Position numbers and translations under genes: made by a program. From assembly GCA_026003215.1 (NCBI GenBank), contig BPGV01000001.1:647570-711569 (forward strand): a stretch of DNA of 64,000 nt, written 5' to 3'. The stretch is from Bacteroidia bacterium. GTDB lineage: Bacteria > Bacteroidota > Bacteroidia > SpSt-205. The notes beneath the pieces are model-generated. The model was not told the DNA's origin, made no database searches, and saw only the letters and a program-made list of their open reading frames with translations. Below are positions 1 to 8,502 of the stretch, piece after piece (the first letter of the stretch is position 1; each line of letters starts with the position of its first letter).

Positions 1-169
1 ATAGGCCGGTCTGGCCTGCAGCCAGTGCCTTGCGATAAAAGGCGTTGCTTTCCTCGGCGGAGGAGAAGCCGGCGTATTGGCGGATAGTCCAGGGCTTCCC
101 GATGTACATGCTCGCATAAGGTCCGCGCAAGTAAGGCGGCCCCCCTGCGATGTAGTCTACATGCTTCAT
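1..169 (-). CDS. methylmalonyl-CoA mutase large-subunit-like, 5' end only (cut by window edge)
   Basis: The 56 visible residues include [19 protein letters not shown] and AEESNAFYR, which are hallmark motifs of the N-terminal substrate-binding barrel of B12-dependent acyl-CoA mutases (succinyl-CoA/methylmalonyl-CoA interconversion, known for the family). The ATG is chosen because it forms an ATGA overlap with the alanine dehydrogenase stop codon, which points to translational coupling. With this start only about 14 residues precede RGPY, fewer than in usual large subunits, so the protein may be a short form. Isobutyryl-CoA or ethylmalonyl-CoA mutase specificity cannot be excluded because the rest lies outside the window. 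Confidence 0.85.
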   Translation of the reverse strand, partial: MKHVDYIAGGPPYLRGPYASMYIGKPWTIRQYAGFSSAEESNAFYRKALAAGQTGL

Positions 170-1353
170 AGGACCAGGAGGTCTATATCTACGCTTTCTT
201 TATGGAAAAGGCGGGCCAGGGTACGGTTCGTGAGCTGCCGGCCATAGGTATAAACGCCCGTTTTGAGCATGTGCCCTGCAGCCAAAAGGGTACGAATCCC
301 CCCCGCATCTCCCAGCCGTAAAAGTATCGGGAGAAGCACATTACTAAAAGCAATAGAAGCCGTGCGCGGCACGCGAGAAGGGATATTGGGCACGCAATAA
401 TGGACCACGCCATACTTGGTGAAGGTGGGCAGTTCGTGGGTGGTTTGTACGCTGGTTTCTACATTACCGCCTTGGTCTATGGCTACATCTATGATGACGC
501 TGCCTTCGTTCATTTTCGCCACCTGATCGGCGGTCACGACGATGTGCGCGGGGGAACCTTTGCGGTAGAGCGCCCCAATCAAGACGTCGGTTTGCGGCAG
601 CAGTTCATCTAAGAGGTCAGGTTGAATAAGGCCTGTGGGCAGGGGCTGGCCTAAAGCGATACGCAAGCGCTGGAGGCGATAGACTTCTTCGTCCAGCACA
701 TGGACGCTGCAGCCGAAGCCTAATGCGGCCCGCGCGGCATATAAAGCTACAGTTCCCGCCCCTAAAATAAGGACGCGGGCTGGGGGTACGCCGGTGATAC
801 CCCCTAAGAGCATGGCTCGCCCCTGCTGGCCTAAGAGTTCTGCGGCGATTTGCACCGCTGCATACCCCGCTATTTCGCTCATGATGCGCATGATGGGGAG
901 GCTCCCGTCTTTAGCCTGCAAAAACTCATAGCCAATCGCCGTGACATTTTTATCCAAGAGCGTCTGTAAGAAAGCCTCTTGTAAAGACCCCATGTGCACA
1001 GCAGAAAAGAGTATCTGCTTTGGCCGGAGGAACTGTAGCTCGCGTTCGGTAGGCGGGGTGATTTTTACGATGCACTCGGCGGCTTGATAGACTTCTTCGG
1101 GGCTATAAACGAGGGTAGCGCCGGCTTCTGCGTAGGCTCGGTCTGGGAAAGAGGCGTATTCTCCTGCCCGATGCTCAATAAAGACTTGGTATCCCCGAGC
1201 AGTAAGCGTAGCCACGGCAGAAGGGGTGAGCGGCACCCGTCGCTCTTGTAAGTGCCTTTCCCGCGGTATGCCTATGGCTAAGGAAGTGCCTTCTCGGGTT
1301 AGACGTTGCGCAAGTGGTTGTGGTTGAAGGCCTGCGGCATGCCCGCCCCCCAT
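166..1353 (-). CDS. ald: alanine dehydrogenase
   Basis: A 395-aa NAD-dependent alanine dehydrogenase of the AlaDH/PNT family, which interconverts L-alanine and pyruvate plus ammonia in the cytoplasm. Visible hallmarks are [18 protein letters not shown] near residue 28, the substrate-lysine region KITPP near 98, VHMGS near 120, and the nucleotide-binding glycine motif [17 protein letters not shown] near 195. The C-terminal part contains [17 protein letters not shown]. It has about 27 residues before the usual IGIPRE start; the ATG at 1353 lies 3 bases after the FKBP gene, so it fits an operon. It overlaps the downstream mutase gene by an ATGA. Confidence 0.93.
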   Translation of the reverse strand: MGGGHAAGLQPQPLAQRLTREGTSLAIGIPRERHLQERRVPLTPSAVATLTARGYQVFIEHRAGEYASFPDRAYAEAGATLVYSPEEVYQAAECIVKITPPTERELQFLRPKQILFSAVHMGSLQEAFLQTLLDKNVTAIGYEFLQAKDGSLPIMRIMSEIAGYAAVQIAAELLGQQGRAMLLGGITGVPPARVLILGAGTVALYAARAALGFGCSVHVLDEEVYRLQRLRIALGQPLPTGLIQPDLLDELLPQTDVLIGALYRKGSPAHIVVTADQVAKMNEGSVIIDVAIDQGGNVETSVQTTHELPTFTKYGVVHYCVPNIPSRVPRTASIAFSNVLLPILLRLGDAGGIRTLLAAGHMLKTGVYTYGRQLTNRTLARLFHKESVDIDLLVL

Positions 1354-1356
1354 AGC

Positions 1357-1800
1357 TTATACCACCTCCAAAATCGTGACCTGATACTTTAGCGCCTTGC
1401 CTGCCAGCGGATGATTGGCATCCAGCTCTACGCTTTCTGCATCTACCTGGGTCACATACGCCAAGATAGGTTCTGCTTCTGGCGCAGAAGAGGTATACAG
1501 CTGCAACACATCCCCTACCCGCAGCTCCTCTCCCCCCTCATCCGAAAGCCCTTGAAGCTGTGCCCGCGGTACCCGAAAAACCAGCTCTTCCCGATAAGGA
1601 CCGAAGGCTTCCTCAGGCGAAAGGGTAAATGTATGCGTCTCCCCCGCCGAAAGCCCCATAAGGGCCTCTTGAAATGCTGGAAGTACCTCAGGATCTCCTA
1701 CTGTAAACGTAAGCGGTTCCGAACTTTCACTCAGGACCTGGCCGCCTTCATCCATCAAGACATACCGCAGCGTGACTGTGCTGCCTGGATTAATACGCAT
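1357..1800 (-). CDS. FKBP-type peptidyl-prolyl isomerase, SlyD-like
   Basis: A protein of about 147 aa starting MRINPGSTVTLRYVLMDEGG. It has the FKBP core of SlyD-type isomerases: a start resembling V-x-x-x-Y, then ESSEPLTFTVGDPEVLPAFQEALMG in the FKBP part, an inserted flap beginning at PEEAFGPYREELV, and a return strand with DANHPLAGKALKYQVTILEV. The family catalyses prolyl isomerisation and acts as a chaperone in the cytoplasm. It lacks the His-rich metal tail of E. coli SlyD. An upstream in-frame start at 1842 would add 14 residues overlapping the terminator hairpin and is rejected. It is the first gene of the FKBP-ald-mutase operon. Confidence 0.85.
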   Translation of the reverse strand: MRINPGSTVTLRYVLMDEGGQVLSESSEPLTFTVGDPEVLPAFQEALMGLSAGETHTFTLSPEEAFGPYREELVFRVPRAQLQGLSDEGGEELRVGDVLQLYTSSAPEAEPILAYVTQVDAESVELDANHPLAGKALKYQVTILEVV

Positions 1801-1828
1801 ATCTGCGCTAAGGTACAAAAAAAGAAAC

Positions 1829-1864
1829 AGGCGGGAGCTCAACCCGAGGGGAGCTCAACCGCCT
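1829..1864 (-). terminator. terminator-like hairpin ahead of the FKBP gene
   Basis: On the minus strand AGGCGG pairs with CCGCCT (1829-1834 with 1859-1864), and inside it the palindrome GAGCTC occurs twice and pairs with itself. The hairpin is followed by a T-rich run (complement of 1817-1823, seven T). The FKBP ATG is only about 17 bases further on. It is either the end of a small upstream RNA or an attenuator in the operon leader. A relaxed -7-like TACCTTAG (complement of 1808-1815) lies between the T-run and the ATG. Confidence 0.6.
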
Positions 1865-1990
1865 GGGCTTGCTTCGTTGTGGGCGACTACTCTTCCCCAA
1901 AGGTGCAGGAGCGACTCTGATCCCGCCAAGGGGTTTCTGCTGAGCGGTACTTCCGGCCGCTTGAAACGACTTTTGCGCTACCTAAAATAC
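1829..1990 (-). ncRNA. candidate structured leader or small RNA
   Basis: The 327-base gap 1801-2127 has no credible protein gene. On the minus strand it holds a series of possible stems before the terminator: GCGGGA/TCCTGC (near 1923-1902), flanked by CCCC/GGGG, a GCGG/CCGC hairpin near 1960, and then the terminator hairpin. I do not recognise a known riboswitch; cobalamin, SAM and TPP core motifs were looked for and not seen. Strand follows from the terminator. The 5' boundary is a guess. Confidence 0.3.
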
Positions 1991-2127
1991 CTTTGACCGC
2001 TAAAAGAGGGCTTTGGGCTTTTCAAGAGGGATATCCTACTTTCTGTACTGCGGAAAGTGCATTTCGGGCGTGGGGTTTGATTTTTTGGCCCGTGACAAGA
2101 AGCCCTCAAGTTTTTGTTTCTTTGGAG

Positions 2128-3207
2128 GTGCGGGTACTGGTAGCCATGAGCGGGGGCGTAGATAGCAGCGTCGCCGCTGTGCTCCTTAAGAAGCAAGGCC
2201 ATGCGGTGATTGGCCTCACTATGAAGACCTGGGCTTATGAGTCGGCCGACATACCCCGCCGGAAAAACACCGGCTGCTGTAACTTAGACGATATCAACGA
2301 TGCCCGCAGCATAGCAGTGCGCTATGGCTTCCCTCATTATGTGCTGGACCTGCGGGAGGAGTTTGGCCAAGCGGTGATAGAACATTTTGTAGAGGAGTAT
2401 TTAGCTGGGCGCACCCCCAACCCCTGCATCCTGTGCAATACCTACATCAAGTGGGATGCGCTTCTGCGGCGGGCTCAGCAGCTCGGCTGCGAGAAGATAG
2501 CTACGGGGCACTACGCCCGCATAGCGTGTGAAAACGGCCGTTACTTTATTCGCCGAGCCAAAGACCTGGATAAGGACCAGTCTTACGTGCTCTGGGGCCT
2601 CTCGCAAGAGGTCTTAGCGCAGACGCTTTTCCCGCTGGGCGAGTACTGCAAGAGTCAGACTCGGGCCTTAGCCGCCGAATGGGGGCTCACGCGGGTAGCG
2701 GAGAAAAAGGACTCGTACGAGATATGCTTTGTGCCTGAGGGAGATTACCGGGCCTTCTTACGCAGGAAGGCCCCTCAAAAGGTCGCTGCGCTCCAAGGGG
2801 GGCCTATCCGCCACATAGATGGGCACATCGTGGGGCAGCACGAAGGCTATCCTTTCTATACGATTGGCCAGCGGCGTAACCTCCCCGCCTTAGGCACTCC
2901 CCACTATGTGGTAGAGATACACCCGGAAACCAATACGCTCGTGATTGGCCCGGAGAGCGCCTTGTACAAGCAGGAGCTTATTATGCGGGATGTCGTATGG
3001 CACAAGTATCCTAAGCTCCCGTATGAAGGCTATCCGGTCACAGTCAAGATTCGGCACATGGACCCTGGCCATGTGGGCCGGCTTTATACAAGCTCGCAAG
3101 GGACCCTGCGTGTAGAGTTTGCGGCAGGCGTCAAAGCTATTACCCCCGGCCAGGCCGCTGTAGCTTATGAGGGCGACGACCTGGTGGTAGGGGGCTGGAT
3201 TGCCTGA
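2128..3207 (+). CDS. mnmA: tRNA-specific 2-thiouridylase MnmA
   Basis: A 359-aa enzyme that thiolates U34 in the wobble position of tRNA-Lys, Glu and Gln (family knowledge). The sequence shows the ATP-pyrophosphatase loop MSGGVDSSVAA at residues 7-17, the first catalytic cysteine in NPCILCNTYIKW, GHYARI, the second catalytic cysteine in YEICFVPEGDY, and GQRRNLPALG in the C-terminal part. The GTG at 2128 gives the usual VRVLVAMSGG start; an ORF open from 1993 adds 45 unconserved residues and is rejected. A relaxed -7 element TTTCTTTG (2117-2124) lies 3 bases before the GTG. It is transcribed divergently from the FKBP operon. Confidence 0.93.
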   Translation: MRVLVAMSGGVDSSVAAVLLKKQGHAVIGLTMKTWAYESADIPRRKNTGCCNLDDINDARSIAVRYGFPHYVLDLREEFGQAVIEHFVEEYLAGRTPNPCILCNTYIKWDALLRRAQQLGCEKIATGHYARIACENGRYFIRRAKDLDKDQSYVLWGLSQEVLAQTLFPLGEYCKSQTRALAAEWGLTRVAEKKDSYEICFVPEGDYRAFLRRKAPQKVAALQGGPIRHIDGHIVGQHEGYPFYTIGQRRNLPALGTPHYVVEIHPETNTLVIGPESALYKQELIMRDVVWHKYPKLPYEGYPVTVKIRHMDPGHVGRLYTSSQGTLRVEFAAGVKAITPGQAAVAYEGDDLVVGGWIA

Positions 3208-3252
3208 AACGCATACTTAGGCAAGTATCTTTATCTATCTCTCCCCAAGGCA

Positions 3253-3260
3253 TATCTTTG
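3253..3260 (+). promoter_or_regulatory. -7 promoter element TATCTTTG
   Basis: Perfect match to the Bacteroidota -7 consensus TAnnTTTG, 5 bases before the ATG at 3266. It predicts a leader of about 2 nt. Confidence 0.6.
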
Positions 3261-3265
3261 TCCAG

Positions 3266-6200
3266 ATGTGGAGGTATGTTTTAGGGCTTGCTTGGGTCCT
3301 TCTATGGGCACAAGACGCCACCGCCTGGCGCTGGCAGTACACTGTTTCGGAGGGGACCTTTGAGCCTACCCCTGTGCCCATAAAGGGAGGCATAGAGCCT
3401 AACCACGCCCTCTACGGGAAAACGCTCGTGGCACGCGACACGATCTATTCCCTGGTAACCCTAAAAGACACCGGCGGGCCTACCCAAGCTCTCTTTCTCC
3501 CCCCCACCTCTGTCCTCAATCTCACCGGAGTCATCCCCGCCGGCAGAAGCTTTGCGGCAGTGCTGGTCTCTACCCGCACAGGGGCGTTTTGCTATGCAGT
3601 GGGGCTCTACGCCACTGACCCTAACGCAGACATTTATGGCGTAGACTTTGTCGTGGATACCACGGCAAACACCCTCTACTTACTGAGCCGCCTTTCTTCC
3701 TCTTCCATTACGCCAAGTGGCTCCCTGAATGTCTTATATCTACAAGGAGGGTTGAGTAGCTATCCGGGGCCCTCTGTGCCTACTTTCCCTGAGGCGGCGG
3801 TAGCTGTACGCATAGAAGGAATAGGCACCCCCAGCTTAAGCCCCACTATAAACTGGCTACAGGTAAATCAGGGCCAAATCTTCCCCTATGCGCTCGCCTA
3901 CGATGAAGATGATGAAGTCCTCTTCCTGGGCGGAACGATTACAAGCAATCCTGGAGCCGGAGCGACTTTCCAGGTCCGAGTACCTTCACCACCTGCGTTT
4001 AATGGCACTTTATCTAACGCAGGAGTCCTACCCCTCAGCCGCGGCTTTGTAATGCGGTGCGATGCCAATCACCCTAATCTCGCCGTCACGCATATTCTTT
4101 TTGCTGAGAACCGCACGCCTCCCGCGACCTTCTACTCCTTACATGGGCGCAATCTTTGGCTACATGATGGACAGTTGCTATGGCTTACAGACTACGACCA
4201 CAGAGCAAGTAACATCCTTTTCCAGATACACACTTCAGGCGGTTATACGAGCGGAGGGTGGTCTCTTGTCTCTGCCTCTAAACATTTTTTGCTCCTATGG
4301 CCATTAGATACGTCAGACTTAAGCCCTTTAGGTGGGGCTACCTCGCCGCCTCAGTTCCTTTTTGAGGAGACTTCTGGGGCGAGTGGGCCTCCAGCTCCCC
4401 CGGCTTTTTATGCCAGCTGGGCAGGCGATACCCTGACTTTGGCTTGGAGTGACACATTGAGCTACAGCTTTGGCGCCCCAGTCAATGCGACATTCTCAGG
4501 GAATAGGCTATATTTTACTCAGTGGCAATATATAGGAGGGGCCCCTCCTTCTTTGCAGCTATTGCGTGTGCATGCTACGCCTGCCTATGCGTCGGGGATT
4601 TGGCCGGTACTTACGGGCCTTCTTAGCGAAGGACCAGAACGGCTGTATTGGACAGGACACTTCACCCCGAATACGCCGGATACGCTCCGTTTATCCTCTA
4701 CTTCAGGTTCAGGGCGAGCGCTTCAGTCGGGTAACGGCGTAAAAGGCTACTTAGCGGGCCTCCACTGGCCGCTCAGCGCCTCTATACCTCGCCTGGTAGG
4801 CATGCATCCCCTGCGCACACGGGGAGGAGCTTTCGCCACCTGGTATGGCATAGGCCGAGATAGCTACGGACACTTTTACGGATGGGGGGCCGGCCGAGAT
4901 ACCCTCTACGTAGGGCCTACTTATCCGGCGGGGGCCGACACCGCCAAGGGCTTTGGTACAGACAGGAAGATGCGCTATTGGCTGGGACGCTTGGATTGGT
5001 ACCGCTTGCACTCCATAGGACCAACGGGCAGCACTTGTGCCCCTGACCTCTGGAACGCCTCTGGGAGCCACCGGCTGTATGGCAGCTTTCCCCAAGACTC
5101 CGGGTACCTCTTGGTCTGGATGCCAGAGGATCCCCGCGGCCAGTATCCCCTGCCGCATCACTGGCAGTGGATTGGGGCTCAGGCCCTCCGCTGGCCCACC
5201 GACACCAGCGAAGTACCGGTAACTTTTCCAGCCTATCTTCTGCCCGGGCGGATGCCGCCCGGCCGCTACTTCCTCACAGGCGTGGTGGGAGGGCCACGGC
5301 TGCCCCACTTCGCCGATGTCTTAGACACCGTTTGGGTAACTATTACAGGTACGACAACGCCGCAGCTCTACGAAAAAGAGCCCTCGCGCCTACACTTCGT
5401 AACTCGCTTCATAGGCTCTACCGACCCTGCTTATCCCTATGCCCATACGGGCACTTACCCGATGCGCCAAGTGCGCTTTGAAGGACAGCTTCAGGCTATC
5501 ATCTCCGTACCCTGGCAAGCCTTTGCCGGAGAATCTCCCAGCGAAATGCTGTATATCTTAGAAGAAACCAACGACTCGGTGCGGCTCTACCGCGCCAATC
5601 TCACGGATGAAACTATCCGTCCTATTCGTCGGTGGTTCAAATATACTGGGAGTCCCAGTCCCGCCACTCGGGAGTTTGGGTTAGACACGGTGCTGGCTAC
5701 AAATGCCGGCTGGACCCTGCCGGCCCCTTTCCAACTGGTATGGGATCCGCAAAGTAGTCGGCTTCTGCTGGGGGAGAAAAATACCCGCATCCGAGCGATT
5801 AATCCCTATTCCAGCGAGGATGCCTTAGTGCTGAGTGCCCGTGGGGTTGGATCAGGCACAAACACCACCGGCTATCCTCGCAAAGGCGGGTATCGTCCCT
5901 TCAATGGAGGGCTTTTTGTGGTGGGAGCTCAGGGCCAGTTGGTCCTATTTGCAAGTAACGCTGCTCTTACAGGTCTCTTTAGACTCACGCCAGACAGTCG
6001 GGACTCTTTTCTTCTACGCGTAGGAGGAAACACCTCTCCTACATCAGGCTGTGATGGAATAGGCACAAACGCTCGTCTCTGGACCGTCCAGGCAGCCACC
6101 CTCGTAGGGGACACGGTGTGGTTTATAGACAGGCCCCCTGCGGGAGTATGTGGCAGCACGGGGGCAGAGCTTTTGCTACGGCGCGCCTATCCGAGCACAG

Positions 6201-7879
6201 CAGACCCTCGCCGAGATACCGTGGAGACGGTGGATACTCTGCGATCACTCCTCCTCATCCTCAGTGCAACAGAGGTACAGTATCGTAGCCTCCCTACGCC
6301 TCATCTCCTCATAGCTGTAGGCAATCACCTTATCCGCTATGATATTGCCACCCAGCAAAAGGACACGTTGTGGGGCTGTGGGAATAGTGGCTGCTGCGCG
6401 TATGGCACAAGCGATGCCACGCAAGGAGGGCTGCTCGAGGTGGCGCTCCTACGCAGTGGAGCCATAGCAGCTGTAAACAGCGGAAAAACCGTGCGCCTGT
6501 ACGTACCGCTGTATTGCCCCAGCGAGGGAGACGATACGCTGCTCACAGAGACTACCATAGCCAGCAGCAGCGGACCTTTCTCCCCTAATGGCTCGGAGAT
6601 TGGAGTAGCTCTCCCCTCCATTTCGGCAGGGAGTGGGCTTTTTACTACCGCTGGGGAGCTTGTCCCTTCCACGTGCTCTGCCGCCCACCCACTGCGCTTT
6701 TACGGCTACCGTCTCCCTCTTCTTAGCGTAAGCATAACGGCCCCGGACACGGTATGCGAGGGCATGACCTTTCATACTTTCGCTGTGGTGGATACTACGG
6801 GCACAGGGTACGGTGGAGAAGAGGGTTGTCCACTCACACTGCCATCCTCGCCTTCTCCTACTCAGGGGCGTATCAGCTTTATAGAGGATAGAGCAGAAGG
6901 GGTATTCCGCTGGCGGGCTATGAGCGCGGGATACGATACGCTAAAGGTAGCTATTCCCCCTCGGCTGAGCTGCTTCTTTGGGTCGGCTACCTACGAGTGG
7001 CCTATTCGGGTGCGGACAGGCCACGTGCTGCGGCTACGGGTGCTTACCGAAGGGCCTTGGCGCCCACAAGTAGCCGCCCTCAGACCCCATCCCCTCCTCT
7101 CTCAGAGGGAACTCATCCGCTATGCATTAGGCTATACGGGACTCACCGCAGACTCTCTCTGGCGTCTCCCCACTCCTCCCTCAGAGGCCGCCTTGTCGGC
7201 ATGGTTCCTAACCACGGATTTTCGAAGACCCTGCATCTTCAACCCATCTACAGGATCTTGCTCGCCTCTCTTGAAGCCCTATTTCGTAAGTCCCGTGCGC
7301 ATAGAGCTGCGGGAAACTCCAGCAGGGCCCGTGGTGGACACAACCTATGGCCTGCTGGACAGCGCAGGGCGAGTATATCCTTTCTGGGCAGCAGCATATC
7401 CCTTTAGCCCAGATCAAGATACGCTGTACTTCTGCCACTGTGATGTAAGTACACCCAAATGGGTCATCGTGCGTTTTCCTAACCATTTACCCTTGCGGAC
7501 GAGTGCGGCCCTTTCGCTTAGTACCACGGTGGGCGTGCCTACGTTCTTAGATTTGCGAGACCCCTCTGTGCTGGACGGTATTCCTGGGGTGGCGTATGCG
7601 CTCTTGCCAGACAGCACAGTGTCTCCTCCTGCGATGCGGGCGGGGACCTGGTCGGGCAACTGTAGCGACATCCATAATGCTTTCCTTCCTGGGCCGCACC
7701 ACGATGCTGGTGTCATTAATGCAGCCGACTGGGAGTTCCTTCTGCCTCGGCAAGGCGTAGTAGGGGGAGGTGCTTATTCTTGGGCAGACTTAGACAATGA
7801 CGGAAGTGTAACGGCTGCAGATGCCGTTATTCTCCTCAAAAACCAAAACGCCCTCCGTCAAAGCACCGTCTCGGATTAG
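3266..7879 (+). CDS. very large secreted protein with C-terminal dockerin-like calcium-binding repeat
   Basis: A 1537-aa exported protein of unknown function. The N-terminus MWRYVLGLAWVLLWAQ is a signal peptide ending in the LWAQ pattern seen in several neighbours. The body is rich in G, T, P, S and aromatic residues, as in beta-sandwich or propeller proteins; around residues 860-1010 it resembles NHL/propeller-type surface proteins. The last 60 residues include DAGVINAADWEF and, 30 residues later, DLDNDGSVTAADAVILL, two EF-hand-like loops as in type I dockerins. There is no recognisable T9SS sorting domain, so export beyond the outer membrane is uncertain. The stop overlaps the convergent gene by 4 bases. 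The function is not assigned. Confidence 0.8.
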   Translation: MWRYVLGLAWVLLWAQDATAWRWQYTVSEGTFEPTPVPIKGGIEPNHALYGKTLVARDTIYSLVTLKDTGGPTQALFLPPTSVLNLTGVIPAGRSFAAVLVSTRTGAFCYAVGLYATDPNADIYGVDFVVDTTANTLYLLSRLSSSSITPSGSLNVLYLQGGLSSYPGPSVPTFPEAAVAVRIEGIGTPSLSPTINWLQVNQGQIFPYALAYDEDDEVLFLGGTITSNPGAGATFQVRVPSPPAFNGTLSNAGVLPLSRGFVMRCDANHPNLAVTHILFAENRTPPATFYSLHGRNLWLHDGQLLWLTDYDHRASNILFQIHTSGGYTSGGWSLVSASKHFLLLWPLDTSDLSPLGGATSPPQFLFEETSGASGPPAPPAFYASWAGDTLTLAWSDTLSYSFGAPVNATFSGNRLYFTQWQYIGGAPPSLQLLRVHATPAYASGIWPVLTGLLSEGPERLYWTGHFTPNTPDTLRLSSTSGSGRALQSGNGVKGYLAGLHWPLSASIPRLVGMHPLRTRGGAFATWYGIGRDSYGHFYGWGAGRDTLYVGPTYPAGADTAKGFGTDRKMRYWLGRLDWYRLHSIGPTGSTCAPDLWNASGSHRLYGSFPQDSGYLLVWMPEDPRGQYPLPHHWQWIGAQALRWPTDTSEVPVTFPAYLLPGRMPPGRYFLTGVVGGPRLPHFADVLDTVWVTITGTTTPQLYEKEPSRLHFVTRFIGSTDPAYPYAHTGTYPMRQVRFEGQLQAIISVPWQAFAGESPSEMLYILEETNDSVRLYRANLTDETIRPIRRWFKYTGSPSPATREFGLDTVLATNAGWTLPAPFQLVWDPQSSRLLLGEKNTRIRAINPYSSEDALVLSARGVGSGTNTTGYPRKGGYRPFNGGLFVVGAQGQLVLFASNAALTGLFRLTPDSRDSFLLRVGGNTSPTSGCDGIGTNARLWTVQAATLVGDTVWFIDRPPAGVCGSTGAELLLRRAYPSTADPRRDTVETVDTLRSLLLILSATEVQYRSLPTPHLLIAVGNHLIRYDIATQQKDTLWGCGNSGCCAYGTSDATQGGLLEVALLRSGAIAAVNSGKTVRLYVPLYCPSEGDDTLLTETTIASSSGPFSPNGSEIGVALPSISAGSGLFTTAGELVPSTCSAAHPLRFYGYRLPLLSVSITAPDTVCEGMTFHTFAVVDTTGTGYGGEEGCPLTLPSSPSPTQGRISFIEDRAEGVFRWRAMSAGYDTLKVAIPPRLSCFFGSATYEWPIRVRTGHVLRLRVLTEGPWRPQVAALRPHPLLSQRELIRYALGYTGLTADSLWRLPTPPSEAALSAWFLTTDFRRPCIFNPSTGSCSPLLKPYFVSPVRIELRETPAGPVVDTTYGLLDSAGRVYPFWAAAYPFSPDQDTLYFCHCDVSTPKWVIVRFPNHLPLRTSAALSLSTTVGVPTFLDLRDPSVLDGIPGVAYALLPDSTVSPPAMRAGTWSGNCSDIHNAFLPGPHHDAGVINAADWEFLLPRQGVVGGGAYSWADLDNDGSVTAADAVILLKNQNALRQSTVSD

Positions 7880-8502
7880 CGGAGTAGGTGGATGCTTTGC
7901 TGGATAAGCTGCTCGCATAATGCATCTCCCGCAGAGGAAGTAGTCCGATGCAGCTCTATGCGCTGGCCTGCAAGCTGCGCTTTGATCCATTCGGGTAAGA
8001 TCGTGGTACTCCAAGAAAGCTTCTCAGCAGGAAAGGCTTGGAGGTGCTTTTCCCACTGCCTTACGGCTTCTTGCATGCGAACCGGGTGGAGCCGGGCTTG
8101 GTAAAGTTTCTTCATCAGGGCTACAAGTAGCACGGCAGATGCCACCCTGGGCTGAAACTTGCGTAAGAACTGTAAGCCTTTATGAAAAGCCCTCACCGTC
8201 TGAAAAGGTTCTCGGGCCTCCTTATATATTAGGGGTAAAAGCACATGCACCTGCAGCCTAAGGAAAAGAGGTACTCGGCGTCGCAGGAGAAGGGACTCCA
8301 GCACTTCAGCCCCCTCACGGGGCTGACCCATCAGCCATAAAAGCTGCCCCCACAGAAACTGGCTTTCTTCCTTATATAACTGGGGCTCTTCTGCCCATAG
8401 ACGGAGCGTCTGTTGATGTCGCCGAATAAACCCCGGCGAGGCATGCACCAAAAAAGTAAAGAGGATGCCATAGAGATACACAGCCTTCTCATGGGCAGTC
8501 AA
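7876..8502 (-). CDS. helical-repeat protein, C-terminal part (downstream of a frameshift)
   Basis: A 208-residue alpha-helical stretch rich in L, R, W and Q, consistent with degenerate TPR/HEAT-like helices; I recognise no family. It opens with a TTG in THE frame following the upstream helical gene, whose last codons overlap it by 14 bases. Removing one C from the run of six C (complement of 8504-8509) joins the two parts as ...SSLVPP-LTAHEKAVY..., a natural helix continuation. I therefore read it as the second half of one gene of about 475 codons (7876-9307). It could instead be a separate gene. Confidence 0.6.
   Translation of the reverse strand: MTAHEKAVYLYGILFTFLVHASPGFIRRHQQTLRLWAEEPQLYKEESQFLWGQLLWLMGQPREGAEVLESLLLRRRVPLFLRLQVHVLLPLIYKEAREPFQTVRAFHKGLQFLRKFQPRVASAVLLVALMKKLYQARLHPVRMQEAVRQWEKHLQAFPAEKLSWSTTILPEWIKAQLAGQRIELHRTTSSAGDALCEQLIQQSIHLLR

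Noticed and set aside
1830-1925. Possible tRNA on the plus strand (GGCGGGA ... TCCCGCC ends)
   Set aside because: The ends pair, but D, anticodon and T arms cannot be formed with a T-loop consensus, and the sequence is better explained by the minus-strand hairpin plus T-run.
1801-2000. Cobalamin riboswitch before the mutase operon
   Set aside because: The B12-box and the conserved GCCACTG core are absent on both strands.
1993-2127. N-terminal extension of mnmA by 45 codons
   Set aside because: It has no similarity to the family and crosses the promoter region; the GTG at 2128 gives the usual start.
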